This document shows positions 18,001 to 25,660 of a stretch of 25,660 nt of DNA, in pieces. A program made the position numbers and the translations under genes. The stretch comes from Nemertoderma westbladi (Eukaryota; Xenacoelomorpha; Nemertodermatida; Nemertodermatidae), in the NCBI GenBank assembly GCA_032718475.1, contig JAUCBJ010004743.1, positions 1 through 25,660 on the forward strand. Direction: 5' to 3'. Numbering within the stretch: the stretch's first letter is position 1; each line of letters opens with the position of its first letter. The notes beneath the pieces were generated by a model. It saw only the letters and a program-made list of their open reading frames with translations, ran no database searches and was not told the origin of the DNA.

Positions 18001-20842
18001 TTGCATTCCCGTTTTGAACCAGACTTGTTTGTAAATAAATTATATACCGCAAGTCAATCGGAGATTAAACTAAATTGGGGGGATACGCGAGTAAAAATAG
18101 GTCTTGCTTGTGTACGTTAGTTAGGTATCTTCCTTCATTGGTCCATTTAGAAAACTACGGGATATTTAATGTGCAAAATTTAACCATTGGGCATTACCTG
18201 TAGCTAAGATAAGTATACTTAGATAATCTGTACTACTTTAGAACGAGAGTGTAATTACAGTACTGATCATTCATTCTAGAACTGTCAAACTAGTAGAGTA
18301 GTGTAGAACTTTTCTATTCAAAGGAAGAATGGAATCCTGGTGAGTCTCAAACATTTCTGGCTTATTATAAATTTAGGTTTATATTTTAATGAAAAATTCG
18401 TTGGATATTATTTTGGTTCCTACGAATTCTACAGAAGTTGTAGGAAAACAATCAAACGTGTGGGGATAAAACTGAAAATGTCAACTAATGTAATATTCAG
18501 TATTCTGTAATACTGTCTGTTCACCAGAACTACATTGTATGTAGTTCTGTTCTTAAGTGCTGCAGTGTCAAGAAGTGAAAAGTTTGCAAGGCGTACGGGT
18601 ACCACTATTTAATTTTCAACAATTGCATATAGAAGTTTGTTATTAGCCTTCAAACATTCGGCGACAGACAGACCAATAGACAGAGAGTGGTTGAAACAAC
18701 TGTAACAGTATGCTTTGCTAGCAAACTATTAGTTCTGCTGGTACTGCAGCACATAAGAACAGAACTGTGCTACAGGTAGGTCACCGGTGGACAGTAGTTT
18801 AGAATACTAAATTACATGAATGTGAGTGTTTGTCCTGACATTTTCAGTGTAGGCCTACTGTTGTCCCCACACGTTGGAGTGTTTTCTATGAGTTGCCGGC
18901 GATATACTGTGTGTTATCATGTCTATATGTTTTTACTACTGTTCGATCTACTCTAATTCACATTGTTTGTAGCCATTTTGAAAGTACTCTTCTGTTATTT
19001 TTTACTTTAGCTGAGTGTTAGACCGTTTGTTTGACTGTGGCTGAGTGTTTTGGTGTTGAGACAAATTCCGCCTATCTTCGAAATTCTCACAGTCCAAAGT
19101 GTTTTGCCACACCCATAGGCTGTGTTTGACTGTTTGCTCTGCTCTGAACATCTCTGACTATTTGAAGGAAATAAGATAATAAACGGACAAGAAAGTCATT
19201 ATACAAAACACTAAAAGACAAACGGATAAAAAAGTGAAAAAAGTACATAACAAATGGCACTTATTTTTCCATCACTAAAAAAAATCATTTTTTTTTCACT
19301 AAATTTAATGCAACAATCACTATTTTAAATCATTTTCACTAAAATTAATCACGTATCACTAAAATTAATCACGTATCACTAAAATTAAGCACTTATAACT
19401 AAAATTAATTCATTTTCCACCAAATTAAATCAATTCGTAACTATATTTATTAGTTTTCCCCTTATCTGACTGTTTGGTAGTGTAACGTACTCCAGTACCC
19501 GTGTAGTGTAATACGCCTATTAGTATTACAGTTACAGTACTTTGTACTAGTGTGCTAAATAGAAGTTACCAATTGAGCAGGTTACAGTGGTGGGTTTTTC
19601 TAACCAAAACAATAAACGATGTTGCTAACAATTGAGGTAGAGGAGCAGGTTACAGAAGTGGGATTTTTAACCAAAACAATAAACAATGTTGTTACCATTT
19701 GGGCGGGGGAAAGGACCAGGTTTTAGAGGTCAGCTTTTATAACCAATAAAATACATACCGGTACTTCGAATCCCAATGCCAATTAAAAAATAGTTATGAA
19801 TGAATTTTAATGGATTAATGATTAATTTTGGTGGATTAATGATTAATTTTAGTGGAGAGTGATTATATTTAGTGAAAAAAACGCAATAAAAATAGTGGAA
19901 GAATGATTATTTTAATGGAAGAGATTTAGTTGAAAAAATGATTAATTTAGTGATAATATTAATTGTGATAAGAAATTATTACTGCCGTTAATTATGATAG
20001 CTTAAAGCCTGGAGGGATCGGGCCATGGCTTTGTATCGGAATTAAGGACGGTTTATTTTGGCCCATCTGTTTTCAAGACCAATAGGACATTTATTTTGTC
20101 AACCGGCACTTTATGATACCTTCCGATTTTCTTAACAGAGATAACAGTTCCACCCTGGTAAGTATACGTTCTGTATTGCACGATTATTAAGAATGTTCAT
20201 GATAACCGTGAAATTTATTCAAGCGGTTTACGTTAGACATGAAGGCATTGGATCCATTCTTATGTTGATTTCAATAATAAGGGGTGAGTCATCCTTAGAG
20301 GAGGAGAAATAAAATATTCCGTGCATCAATGCATAATGAATGAATTGTACGGGAGACGGTCCTCCTATAGTACGGGAGACGGTACTCCTATAGTACAGGA
20401 GACGGTACTCCTATAGTACGGGAGACGGTACTCCTATAGTACGGGAGACAGTACTCCTATAGTACAGGAGACGGTATTCCTATAGTATGGGAGATGGTAC
20501 TCCTATAGTACAGGTTACGGTATTCCTATAGTACGGGAGACGGTACTACTATAGTACGGGAGGCGGTAATCCTTCTGGGAGGTCATTGTTTTTTCCCATC
20601 TGATCGCATCTGACATATTTATTTTTCGTTTAGCAGCGGCGGAAAGTTTGGTGAAGCGAAATGAAAGAAGTCAATAATCGCGAAAGGAGCATATCTGTTG
20701 GACTATGTAGAGAGATGGGTTCATTATTATTCCCATTACAACTGGTGCATTGGCCTTTGTATTAATTTCATTTGTTGGATCTATAGTTATGTGGTGGCGG
20801 TTTAATCTTAAAAATACATATTACAGTTATAAAAAACCATAA
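15010..20842 (+). CDS. small signal-peptide and single-pass membrane protein, multi-exon gene
   Basis: The model is assembled from splice sites. Exons are 15010-15081, 16160-16244, 17025-17066, a proposed 17-nt microexon 20634-20650, and 20711-20842. These keep one frame and give about 115 residues. The protein has a cleavable signal peptide (MFKAMILLALLVCVAVEA), a short extracellular part with two Cys in CPKGIPGC followed by a basic SKKR site, a Ser/Thr/Ala-rich stalk, a transmembrane helix of about 22 residues, and a short cytoplasmic tail ending TYYSYKKP. The topology is that of a type I membrane protein. The dibasic site and Cys ring would also fit a released peptide. No family is recognised. 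The first three exons are well supported. The link from exon 3 to the membrane exon crosses a 3.6-kb repeat-filled intron and is less sure; a further 19-nt exon at 20139-20157 is an alternative. Confidence 0.6.
15685..15715. repeat. perfect 13-bp AT palindrome in intron 1
   Basis: ATAATATTATGAT (15685-15697), a 5-base loop, and the exact inverted copy (15703-15715) lie within very AT-rich DNA. It may be the centre of a degraded miniature fold-back element. No function is visible. Confidence 0.8.
16160..16244 (+). CDS. exon 2: Cys pair and dibasic site
   Basis: Acceptor TTCATTCAG/TGT and donor GCAG/GTAAGG. The 85 bases enter in phase 0 and leave in phase 1. The exon codes CPKGIPGC, a likely small disulphide loop, then SKKR, a possible proprotein-convertase site, then an acidic-polar stretch with no stop. 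Confidence 0.75.
16305..16830. repeat. GC-richer repeat-like insertion in intron 2
   Basis: Composition changes sharply from the AT-rich intron. The block includes a near-duplicate pair built on GATTGATTACCTTCCGC (about 16390 and 16433). Minus-strand frames are open at 16259-16456 and 16449-16661 but show no domain. It looks like part of a dispersed element, perhaps a non-LTR element end, but I cannot classify it. Confidence 0.4.
17025..17066 (+). CDS. exon 3: Ser/Thr-rich stalk
   Basis: The acceptor is TTATTTTTAG preceded by a T-rich tract; the donor is GCAG/GTAAAT. The exon is 42 bases, phase 1 on both sides, and codes VKPASVTSIVTKSA with its joining base. Symmetric phase means that skipping it would keep the frame. 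Confidence 0.7.
17640..17760. repeat. AT-rich low-complexity tract
   Basis: Composed almost only of A and T, mainly TAAT and TTAT words, in intron 3. It is preceded by a short tandem pair of TTTTGGTCCT at about 17625-17655. No other feature is seen. Confidence 0.7.
18444..18886. mobile_element. fold-back MITE-like element with long imperfect inverted repeats
   Basis: The two ends mirror each other over about 120-150 bp: ACGTGTGGGGA (18456-18466) with TCCCCACACGT (18864-18874); ACTGAAAATGTCA (18471-18483) with TGACATTTTCAGT (18836-18848); and a 24-bp arm at 18543-18566 matching 18743-18766 in 23 of 24 positions. A separate 9-bp hairpin (AGAACTACA) sits at 18526-18548. No transposase frame exists, so it is a non-autonomous element. 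Target duplications were not identified. Confidence 0.8.
19255..19975. mobile_element. fold-back element with repetitive AT-rich arms
   Basis: The left arm (19255-19440) is built from copies of CACTAAAATTAATCA; the right arm (19790-19975) is built from the reverse complement, TGATTAATTTTAGTG. The arms are therefore about 180-bp inverted repeats made of short tandem units. They flank about 350 bp containing the 68-bp duplications. No coding capacity. It resembles a miniature or Foldback-type element. Confidence 0.7.
19575..19750 (+). repeat. two to three tandem copies of a 68-bp unit
   Basis: Copies begin at 19575 and 19643 with GAGCAGGTTACAG and contain AACCAAAACAATAAAC. A third, more diverged copy begins near 19707 (GACCAGGTTTTAGAGG). 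They form the centre of the fold-back element at 19255-19975. Confidence 0.8.
20139..20157 (+). CDS. alternative 19-nt microexon candidate
   Basis: A strong acceptor (GATTTTCTTAACAG) and a strong donor (CTG/GTAAGTAT) bracket 19 bases. Entered in phase 1 it leaves in phase 2. Joined to the membrane exon at 20713 it would create TGA. Through the 17-nt exon it can reach a frame entering the membrane exon at 20715. Its use is unproven. Confidence 0.35.
20348..20577 (+). repeat. 23-bp minisatellite, 10 copies
   Basis: The unit is TACGGGAGACGGTACTCCTA plus TAG, at exact 23-bp steps from 20348 to about 20577. There are scattered substitutions (ACAGG, GTATTC, GGTTACG). Each unit holds two overlapping possible stems (GGAG/CTCC and AGTAC/GTACT). 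It lies in intron 3, just before the 20634 acceptor. Confidence 0.95.
20634..20650 (+). CDS. proposed 17-nt microexon
   Basis: The acceptor is TTTTTCGTTTAG/CAG, with a NAGNAG choice that removes exactly one Ala codon. Entered in phase 1 from exon 3 it codes AAAESL and ends in phase 0 at a moderate donor, TTTG/GTGAAG. The next 60 bases (20651-20710) would be a very short intron. If they are retained, the frame stays open for eight more codons, including KR, and stops at TAA 20675. Confidence 0.4.
20711..20842 (+). CDS. terminal exon: transmembrane helix and cytoplasmic tail
   Basis: Frame 2 codes RDGF, then a long hydrophobic run (IIIPITTGALAFVLISFVGS, then IVMWW) and an RFNLKNTYYSYKKP tail, stopping at TAA 20840-20842. 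The hydrophobic run followed by Trp-Trp-Arg is a convincing membrane anchor with positive-inside orientation. TAG at 20708 closes the frame upstream, so an acceptor at ATGTAG (20705-20710) or AGAG just after is required. Confidence 0.65.
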   Translation, partial: RDGFIIIPITTGALAFVLISFVGSIVMWWRFNLKNTYYSYKKP

Positions 20843-22399
20843 TGGCTTCTTCTTTGAAAAAATTGTATATGTCATCTACTTCTACTACTATAATCGGCCT
20901 GCTGCATTGCAGCTGCATATTGAGATGCTATGCTGTATTAACAGAAATATTTTTGCCATCACGATACAATCGACAATTGACATTGTCCATTGCAGCGCGC
21001 AGTAAGAATGCTATGCCGGCTTATCGACAAAATTTCGCCGCCAAAACTCCCTACCCCCCTGAATTTCGTGAGTTTATCCGCATCTTCAAGGCCAGTGTCC
21101 TTTAAGAGGCGCCTTAAGAAAGTCATTGGCTGTACACTATTGTTGCAAGGGGATCGGGATCCACAATTTTTAGGATTCGGGATTGTGATTGGAATTTTTA
21201 ATTTTATTGCGACCATAATCATACAAAACTTAAAATAGCTATCTGCCCTGCCCTCTTTATAGGAGTAAAAAATCTTCCGAGAAATCTCATGTACTAAAAC
21301 ATGCATTGATATGTAAAAATTTGGCCTCACCCGCGGAGTACAATATTATAGTTAACACAATTTGGGCTGCATGGGCATTTCACATCCACAGTTCGAAGTA
21401 TTACATCTGACAAAAAAAGCCTAGTCAATCAATCCTCCACATCGATATTTACTGTACATCCCTTGCATAGTAAGGATTGCCATGATTTTCCATACACAAT
21501 CAAATTTTTCCACACCCAGTTCATGATATCAACAAGTTCAATACTTCAACTATAAACTACTTAAGTTCAGTACTTATCATTTTACCTTATCGAGTCGCTA
21601 GGCCCATCGCTAGTTATATAAATCGGCTAGTCTAGTGTTGGGAGTAGTAAGAGTATGCCCATTTCGGCGACAGTTTAGTCCTACTTCGCACCTTGGGTGT
21701 TAAGTAGGTCATTAATTAATTAAACAATTAATTAATTGGTCGATTAAACAATTAATTAATTGTTTAATCAATCGATTTGTATCAAATAATGTTGCCAAAG
21801 GCAATTTAATTTGACACAAATCAATCAGATAGGGACGCGAGATGAATAAATTGTACTACAGCAAATGAAATGTACAATACAATAGGCACTGTGCAATACA
21901 ATATACAATACATTTGTATTATTTTTGCCATACAGTAGGTAAAGGTAGAATTAAATATAAAGATGAGAACGGGGCCCAAAACATAAATTACCCTCACTCG
22001 AAAATAAAGTGGACCAGTTTGGCCCTGAGTCATCCATCAATAATCTGCGGTCGTTGGGCTCTTATTAGACGTGGTATGACTAATCCCTTTGAATCCTATA
22101 CTGTACGTCAACGCGTGAATGGGGCCTGCCACAGAGTTTAAATTATTCAAACCTACAGCTTCGCTATTACATCAATTCGTCCGAGAAATTAGAATAAACA
22201 TCTGCTCTTGCAATAGTTTGCATTCTTTCACAACTCCATTCTAACCTCCCTCTATAATAGCCCCCAGTCACCGCATTCCCATTCATTCTCTAATTTTTAT
22301 TTTTAAAAGTTTTATTTATTTTCATAAAAGTTTTATTTATTTAAAATTTTGTAAAATCATTCAGCGAAAATTCATAATATCAATTGACATTGCTATATA
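20843..22399. other. 3' flank and intergenic region
   Basis: No supported gene. Open frames at 20842-21105, 20990-21238 and 20959-21330 overlap each other on both strands without a domain. Two palindromic patches are notable: AATTAATTAATTG-type repeats at about 21711-21770, and a hairpin at about 21771-21820 pairing 19 of 23 positions around TTGCC/GGCAA. A short tandem of AAAAGTTTTATTTATTT lies at about 22306-22342. Confidence 0.5.
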
Positions 22400-22400
22400 A
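22394..22400 (+). promoter_or_regulatory. TATATAA abutting the start codon
   Basis: TATATAA runs into the ATG at 22400. It is too close to act as the TATA box for this start unless transcription begins inside the frame, or the real start is a later ATG such as 22440. A chance AT-rich match is equally likely. Confidence 0.25.
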
Positions 22401-23380
22401 TGCATAGAGATGAAAGATGTTTGGTTTGTAATAAAGAAATGAGACAAGATAATCTATCTCGTCATATGGAAAGACATAGAAAGGATAAACTAATGGATCC
22501 ATTACCAAAGAAATTTAAAAAATCCGAAGATATTTTTAGTGAAGATGAAAAGAAAAAGAGAGTTGAGCGTGATATTTTAAAGATAAAACAGACAATGGAA
22601 AATAAATTTCATAAAGTTATGAATATTTTGAAAGGGATACAAAAACAGTTACCCCTAGAAAATGATGAGAATTTGAGTGAGGAAGATGAAGAAGAAGAGG
22701 ACGATGAGATGGAGAATGAAAATAGTGAGGGTCAAGATGAAGTTGAAGAGAGTGAAGTTGGGAACGAAGAAAGTGAAGATCAGAAAGATGACGAAGAAAG
22801 TGAAGGTCAGGAAGGTGAGGCGAAGGTCGGAAGAGAATGCGAAGGTCAGGAAGAGAATGAAGAAAGTGAAGAACAGGAAGAGGATGACGAAAGTGAAGGT
22901 CAGAAAGAGGATGAAGAAAGTGAAGGTCATGAAGAGGACGAAGAAAGTGAAGGTCAGGAAGACGACGAAGAAAGTGAAGGTCAGGAAAGTGAAGAAGATG
23001 ATGAAAATGATAATAATAAGGAAATATTGAGACAATTACTTGGAAATAAGAATAAATTGCGGAAAATTATTAAACATTTAGAAGAGAATGGTGAAAATAA
23101 AGAAGAGATATTGAGACAAATATTAGGAAACAAAAATCAAATGCGGAAATTTATTAAACAAATGGAAGAAAATGAGGAAAATAGAGAAGAGATATTAAGA
23201 CAGGTTCTGGGAAATAAAAGTAAATTACTGAAAATTAATGAACAATTGAATAAAATTAAGAAACAGTTGGTTAATGAGGAAGATGAAATTAAAGAAAATC
23301 AACCAGCTTTTACTTATTTTCGAAGACCTATGACAACAAACTCTCGTACAGTATTTGCCCGCGCAGGACGACGCTATTGA
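22400..23380 (+). CDS. zinc-finger, acidic-repeat and coiled-coil protein
   Basis: An intronless frame of 326 residues. Residues 7-26 hold a CCHH finger, C7, C10, H22 and H26 (spacing 2, 11, 3; one shorter than the classical 12), in CLVCNKEMRQDNLSRHMERH. A basic, helical segment follows to about 80. Residues 91-206 are extremely acidic, with repeats of DEESEGQ every 8-10 residues. Residues 207-290 are three 28-residue repeats with the core EEILRQ.LGNK; 28 is exactly four heptads, so a coiled coil is likely. The tail is basic (RTVFARAGRRY). It suggests a nuclear or chromatin protein that self-associates. The finger type with RQDNLSRHM also occurs in proteins of large eukaryotic DNA transposons, so a mobile origin is possible. 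Base use is AT-rich and AG-rich in the repeats. No family was recognised. Confidence 0.75.
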   Translation: MHRDERCLVCNKEMRQDNLSRHMERHRKDKLMDPLPKKFKKSEDIFSEDEKKKRVERDILKIKQTMENKFHKVMNILKGIQKQLPLENDENLSEEDEEEEDDEMENENSEGQDEVEESEVGNEESEDQKDDEESEGQEGEAKVGRECEGQEENEESEEQEEDDESEGQKEDEESEGHEEDEESEGQEDDEESEGQESEEDDENDNNKEILRQLLGNKNKLRKIIKHLEENGENKEEILRQILGNKNQMRKFIKQMEENEENREEILRQVLGNKSKLLKINEQLNKIKKQLVNEEDEIKENQPAFTYFRRPMTTNSRTVFARAGRRY

Positions 23381-23405
23381 CATTTGTTTGTTTGAGTTCC
23401 TTTCA

Positions 23406-23520
23406 TATTAGTATTAGGACTATTTATCCATAATAATTATATTAGTATTAGGACTATTTATCCATAACATTTATATTAGTATTAGGATTATTTATCCTTA
23501 ATTATTATATTAGTATTATA
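23406..23520 (+). repeat. 34-bp tandem repeat in the 3' UTR
   Basis: Copies of TATTAGTATTAGGACTATTT begin at 23406, 23440 and 23474 in exact 34-bp steps, with a fourth partial copy at 23508. They lie between the stop codon and the AATAAA at 23636, so they would be transcribed in the 3' UTR. Confidence 0.9.
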
Positions 23521-23635
23521 AATGTATTTGCCAACAATATTTATTACTATTAGGTCTATTTATTCAAGAAATTATATGTTTTTTATAATATATTTTGGAA
23601 AATTAGTCGACTAAGTCATAATTTTTAAAACTTTA

Positions 23636-23641
23636 AATAAA
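23636..23641 (+). promoter_or_regulatory. poly(A) signal of the zinc-finger gene
   Basis: AATAAA lies 256 bases after the stop codon of the 22400-23380 gene, followed by a GT-rich stretch (GGTGGAGTTATTTT). This is a normal 3' end and supports the frame being a transcribed gene. Confidence 0.6.
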
Positions 23642-23789
23642 GGTGGAGTTATTTTATAAAGTTAAGAAGAGTGAATCAATGGAGGCAACCTGAAGTCTCA
23701 TCTCTTGCCCTTTACTCATAAGACCGCACGTTAACTCCCAAGGTTGCATACTATCACTATAGCTGGGAGAGTCAAAGCTAGTGTACAGG

Positions 23790-25304
23790 AGTGAGGGAAG
23801 TGAGGCAGTGAGGAAGTGAGGGAAGTGAGGGAAGTGAGGCATAGTGAGGCAGTGAGGCATAGTGAGGCAGTGAGGCATAGTGAGGCAGTGAGGCATAGTG
23901 AGGGAGTGAGGGAGTGAGGCATAGTGAGGCAGTGAGGCATAGTGAGGCAGTGAGGCATAGTGAGGCAGTGAGGCATAGTGAGGCAGTGAGGCATAGTGAG
24001 GGAGTGAGGGAGTGAGGCAGTGAGGCATAGTGAGGGAGCGAGGGAAGTGAGGGAAGTGAGGCAGTGAAGCAGTGAGGCAGTGAGGCAGTGAGGCGTAGTG
24101 AGGGAAGTGAGGCAGTGAGGGAGTGAGGGAAGTGAGGGAAGTGAGGGAATGAGGGAGGCAGTGAGGCATAGTGAGGCAGTGAGGCATAGTGAGGCAGTGA
24201 GACATAGTGAGGCATAGTGAGGCAGTGAGGCATAGTGAGGCAGTGAGGCATAGTGAGGGAAGTGAGGGAAGTGAGGGAAGTGAGGGAGTGAGGCATAGTG
24301 AGGCAGTGAGGCATAGTGAGGCAGTGAGGCATAGTGAGGGAGTGAGGGAGTGAGGCATAGTGAGGCAGTGAGGCATAGTGAGGGAAGTGAGGGAAGTGAG
24401 GGAGTGAGGGAAGTGAGGGAAGTGAGGCATAGTGAGGCAGTGAGGCAGTGAGGCATAGTGGGGGAAGTGAGGGAAGTGAGGCATAGTGAGGGAGTGAGGG
24501 AGTGAGGGAAGTGGGGCAGTGAGGCATAGTGAGGCAGTGAGGCATAGTGAGGGAGTGAGGGAAGTGAGGGAAGTGAGGGAAGTGAGGCATAGTGAGGCAG
24601 TGAGGCATAGTGAGGCATAGTGAGGCAGTGAGGCATAGTGAGGCAGTGAGGCATAGTGAGGGAGTGAGGCATAGTGAGGCAGTGAGGCATAGTGAGGGAA
24701 GTGAGGGAAGTGAGGCAGTGAGGCAGTGAGGCATAGTGGGGGAAGTGAGGGAAGTGAGGCATAGTGAGGGAGTGAGGGAGTGAGGGAAGTGGGGCAGTGA
24801 GGCATAGTGAGGCAGTGAGGGAAGTGAGGGAGTGAGGGAAGTGAGGGAAGTGAGGCATAGTGAGGCAGTGAGGCATAGTGAGGCAGTGAGGCATAGTGAG
24901 GCAGTGAGGCATAGTGAGGCAGTGAGACATAGTGAGGCATAGTGAGGCAGTGAGGCATAGTGAGGCAGTGAGGGAAGTGGGGCAGTGAGGCATAGTGAGG
25001 AAGTGAGGCATAGTGAGGCAGTGAGGCATAGTGAGGCATAGTGAGGCAGTGAGGCATAGTGAGGCAGTGAGACATAGTGAGGCATAGTGAGGCAGTGAGG
25101 CATAGTGAGGCAGTGAGGCATAGTGAGGCATAGTGAGGCAGTGAGGCATAGTGAGGCAGTGAGGAAGTGAGGGAAGTGAGGCATAGTGAGGCAGTGAGGA
25201 AGTGAGGCATAGTGAGGCAGTGAGGCATAGTGAGGCAGTGAGGCAGTGAGGAAGTGAGGCAGTGAGGCATAGTGAGGCAGTGAGGCATAGTGAGGCAGTG
25301 AGGG
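23790..25304 (+). repeat. satellite of 8-10 bp GTGAGG units
   Basis: The 1.5-kb block consists almost only of GTGAGGCA, GTGAGGCATA, GTGAGGGA and GTGAGGGAA. The pair GTGAGGCAGTGAGGCATA forms a common 18-bp unit. Longer duplications exist: a block with the rare GTGGGGGAAG occurs at 24458 and again at 24736, 278 bp apart, which points to higher-order units. The rare variant GTGAGACATA occurs near 24198, 24924 and 25068. Long minus-strand open frames here are products of the repeat. Confidence 0.97.
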
Positions 25305-25660
25305 TGCCTCACTGCCTCACTTCCCTCATGCCTCACTTCCCTCACTTCCCTCATGCCTCACTGCCTCACTATGCCTCACTGCCTCACTATGCCTCACTGC
25401 CTCACTATGCCTCACTATGCCTCACTTCCTCACTTCCTCACTGCCTCACTATGCCTCACTTCCCTCACTTCCTCACTGCCTCACTGCCTCACTATGCCTC
25501 ACTATCCCTCACTGCCTCACTATGCCTCACTGCCTCACTATGCCTCACTATGCCTCACTGCCTCACTATGCCTCACTGCCTCACTATGCCTCACTATGCC
25601 TCACTGCCCTCACTATGCCTCACTGCCTCACTATGCCTCACTGCCCCACTATCCCTCACT
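25305..25660 (-). repeat. same satellite in inverted orientation
   Basis: At 25304/25305 the sequence changes abruptly to TGCCTCACTGCCTCAC, the reverse complement of the left block, and continues to the window end. The order of units near the junction is not a mirror image: TTCCCTCATG units appear on the right but not at the matching distance on the left. This is a strand switch, not a simple exact hairpin. It may extend beyond the window. Confidence 0.95.

Noticed and set aside
18328-18343. 16-base exon candidate (GAAGAATGG) with donor GTGAGT
   Set aside because: Entered from exon 3 it would create a TGA when joined to the 20139 candidate; its acceptor is weak.
20842-21330. Open frames of 82-123 codons on both strands
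   Set aside because: They overlap each other, have no domain and no upstream promoter; most likely 3' UTR or intergenic.
22677-23030. Overlapping Lys/Arg/Met-rich frame and a minus-strand Phe-rich frame in the finger gene
   Set aside because: Both are shadows of the acidic GAA/GAG repeat in other frames.
23654-25354. Three overlapping minus-strand open frames of about 470-566 codons rich in Leu-Thr, Pro-His and Cys
   Set aside because: They are the satellite read in all three frames of one strand. The 8-10 bp units contain no stop on that strand, and the peptide is pure repeat. Not a gene.
25305-25660. Fold-back chimera artefact as the sole explanation of the inverted satellite
   Set aside because: The right arm does not mirror the unit order of the left arm next to the junction, so a simple read-through-and-back artefact is unlikely, though an assembly join is still possible.

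Overview
The window reads as nuclear DNA of an invertebrate animal. Support for this is a decayed BEL/Pao LTR retrotransposon (a metazoan class), a gene split by GT-AG introns with a TATA box, AATAAA signals, fold-back transposon remnants, minisatellites and a large satellite block. There are no bacterial operons, CRISPR arrays or recognisable RNA genes. I cannot name the species.

Layout. 1-1486: AT-rich, gene-poor. 1487-8943: a BEL/Pao element (gag, CCHC knuckle, aspartic protease, reverse transcriptase, RNase H, integrase, DUF5641-like tail), complete in domain order but broken by several stops, 1-base shifts and a 44-bp tandem duplication. 9036-9700: an array of about 13 short palindrome-bearing repeats. 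10177-12289: a second, same-strand, decayed reading frame for an unrecognised protein with three CCHC zinc knuckles. 12793-13160: a dense set of perfect inverted repeats around a poly-G tract and an AATAAA. I suspect 1487 to about 13200 is one oversized element with an accessory 3' gene, but no matching pair of LTRs is visible, so this stays an inference.

14910-20842: a host-like gene on the + strand. It has a TATA box, an exon coding a signal peptide, two short exons joined by clean splice sites, and a terminal exon coding a transmembrane helix and a short tail. A model using a 17-nt microexon keeps one frame and gives about 115 residues. Its large introns hold a GC-rich repeat remnant, two fold-back elements and a 23-bp minisatellite.

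22400-23380: an intronless gene for a 326-residue protein with an N-terminal CCHH finger, a long acidic repeat, three exact 28-residue coiled-coil repeats and a basic C-terminus. 23790-25660: a satellite of 8-10 bp units that flips strand at about 25304 and runs off the window end.
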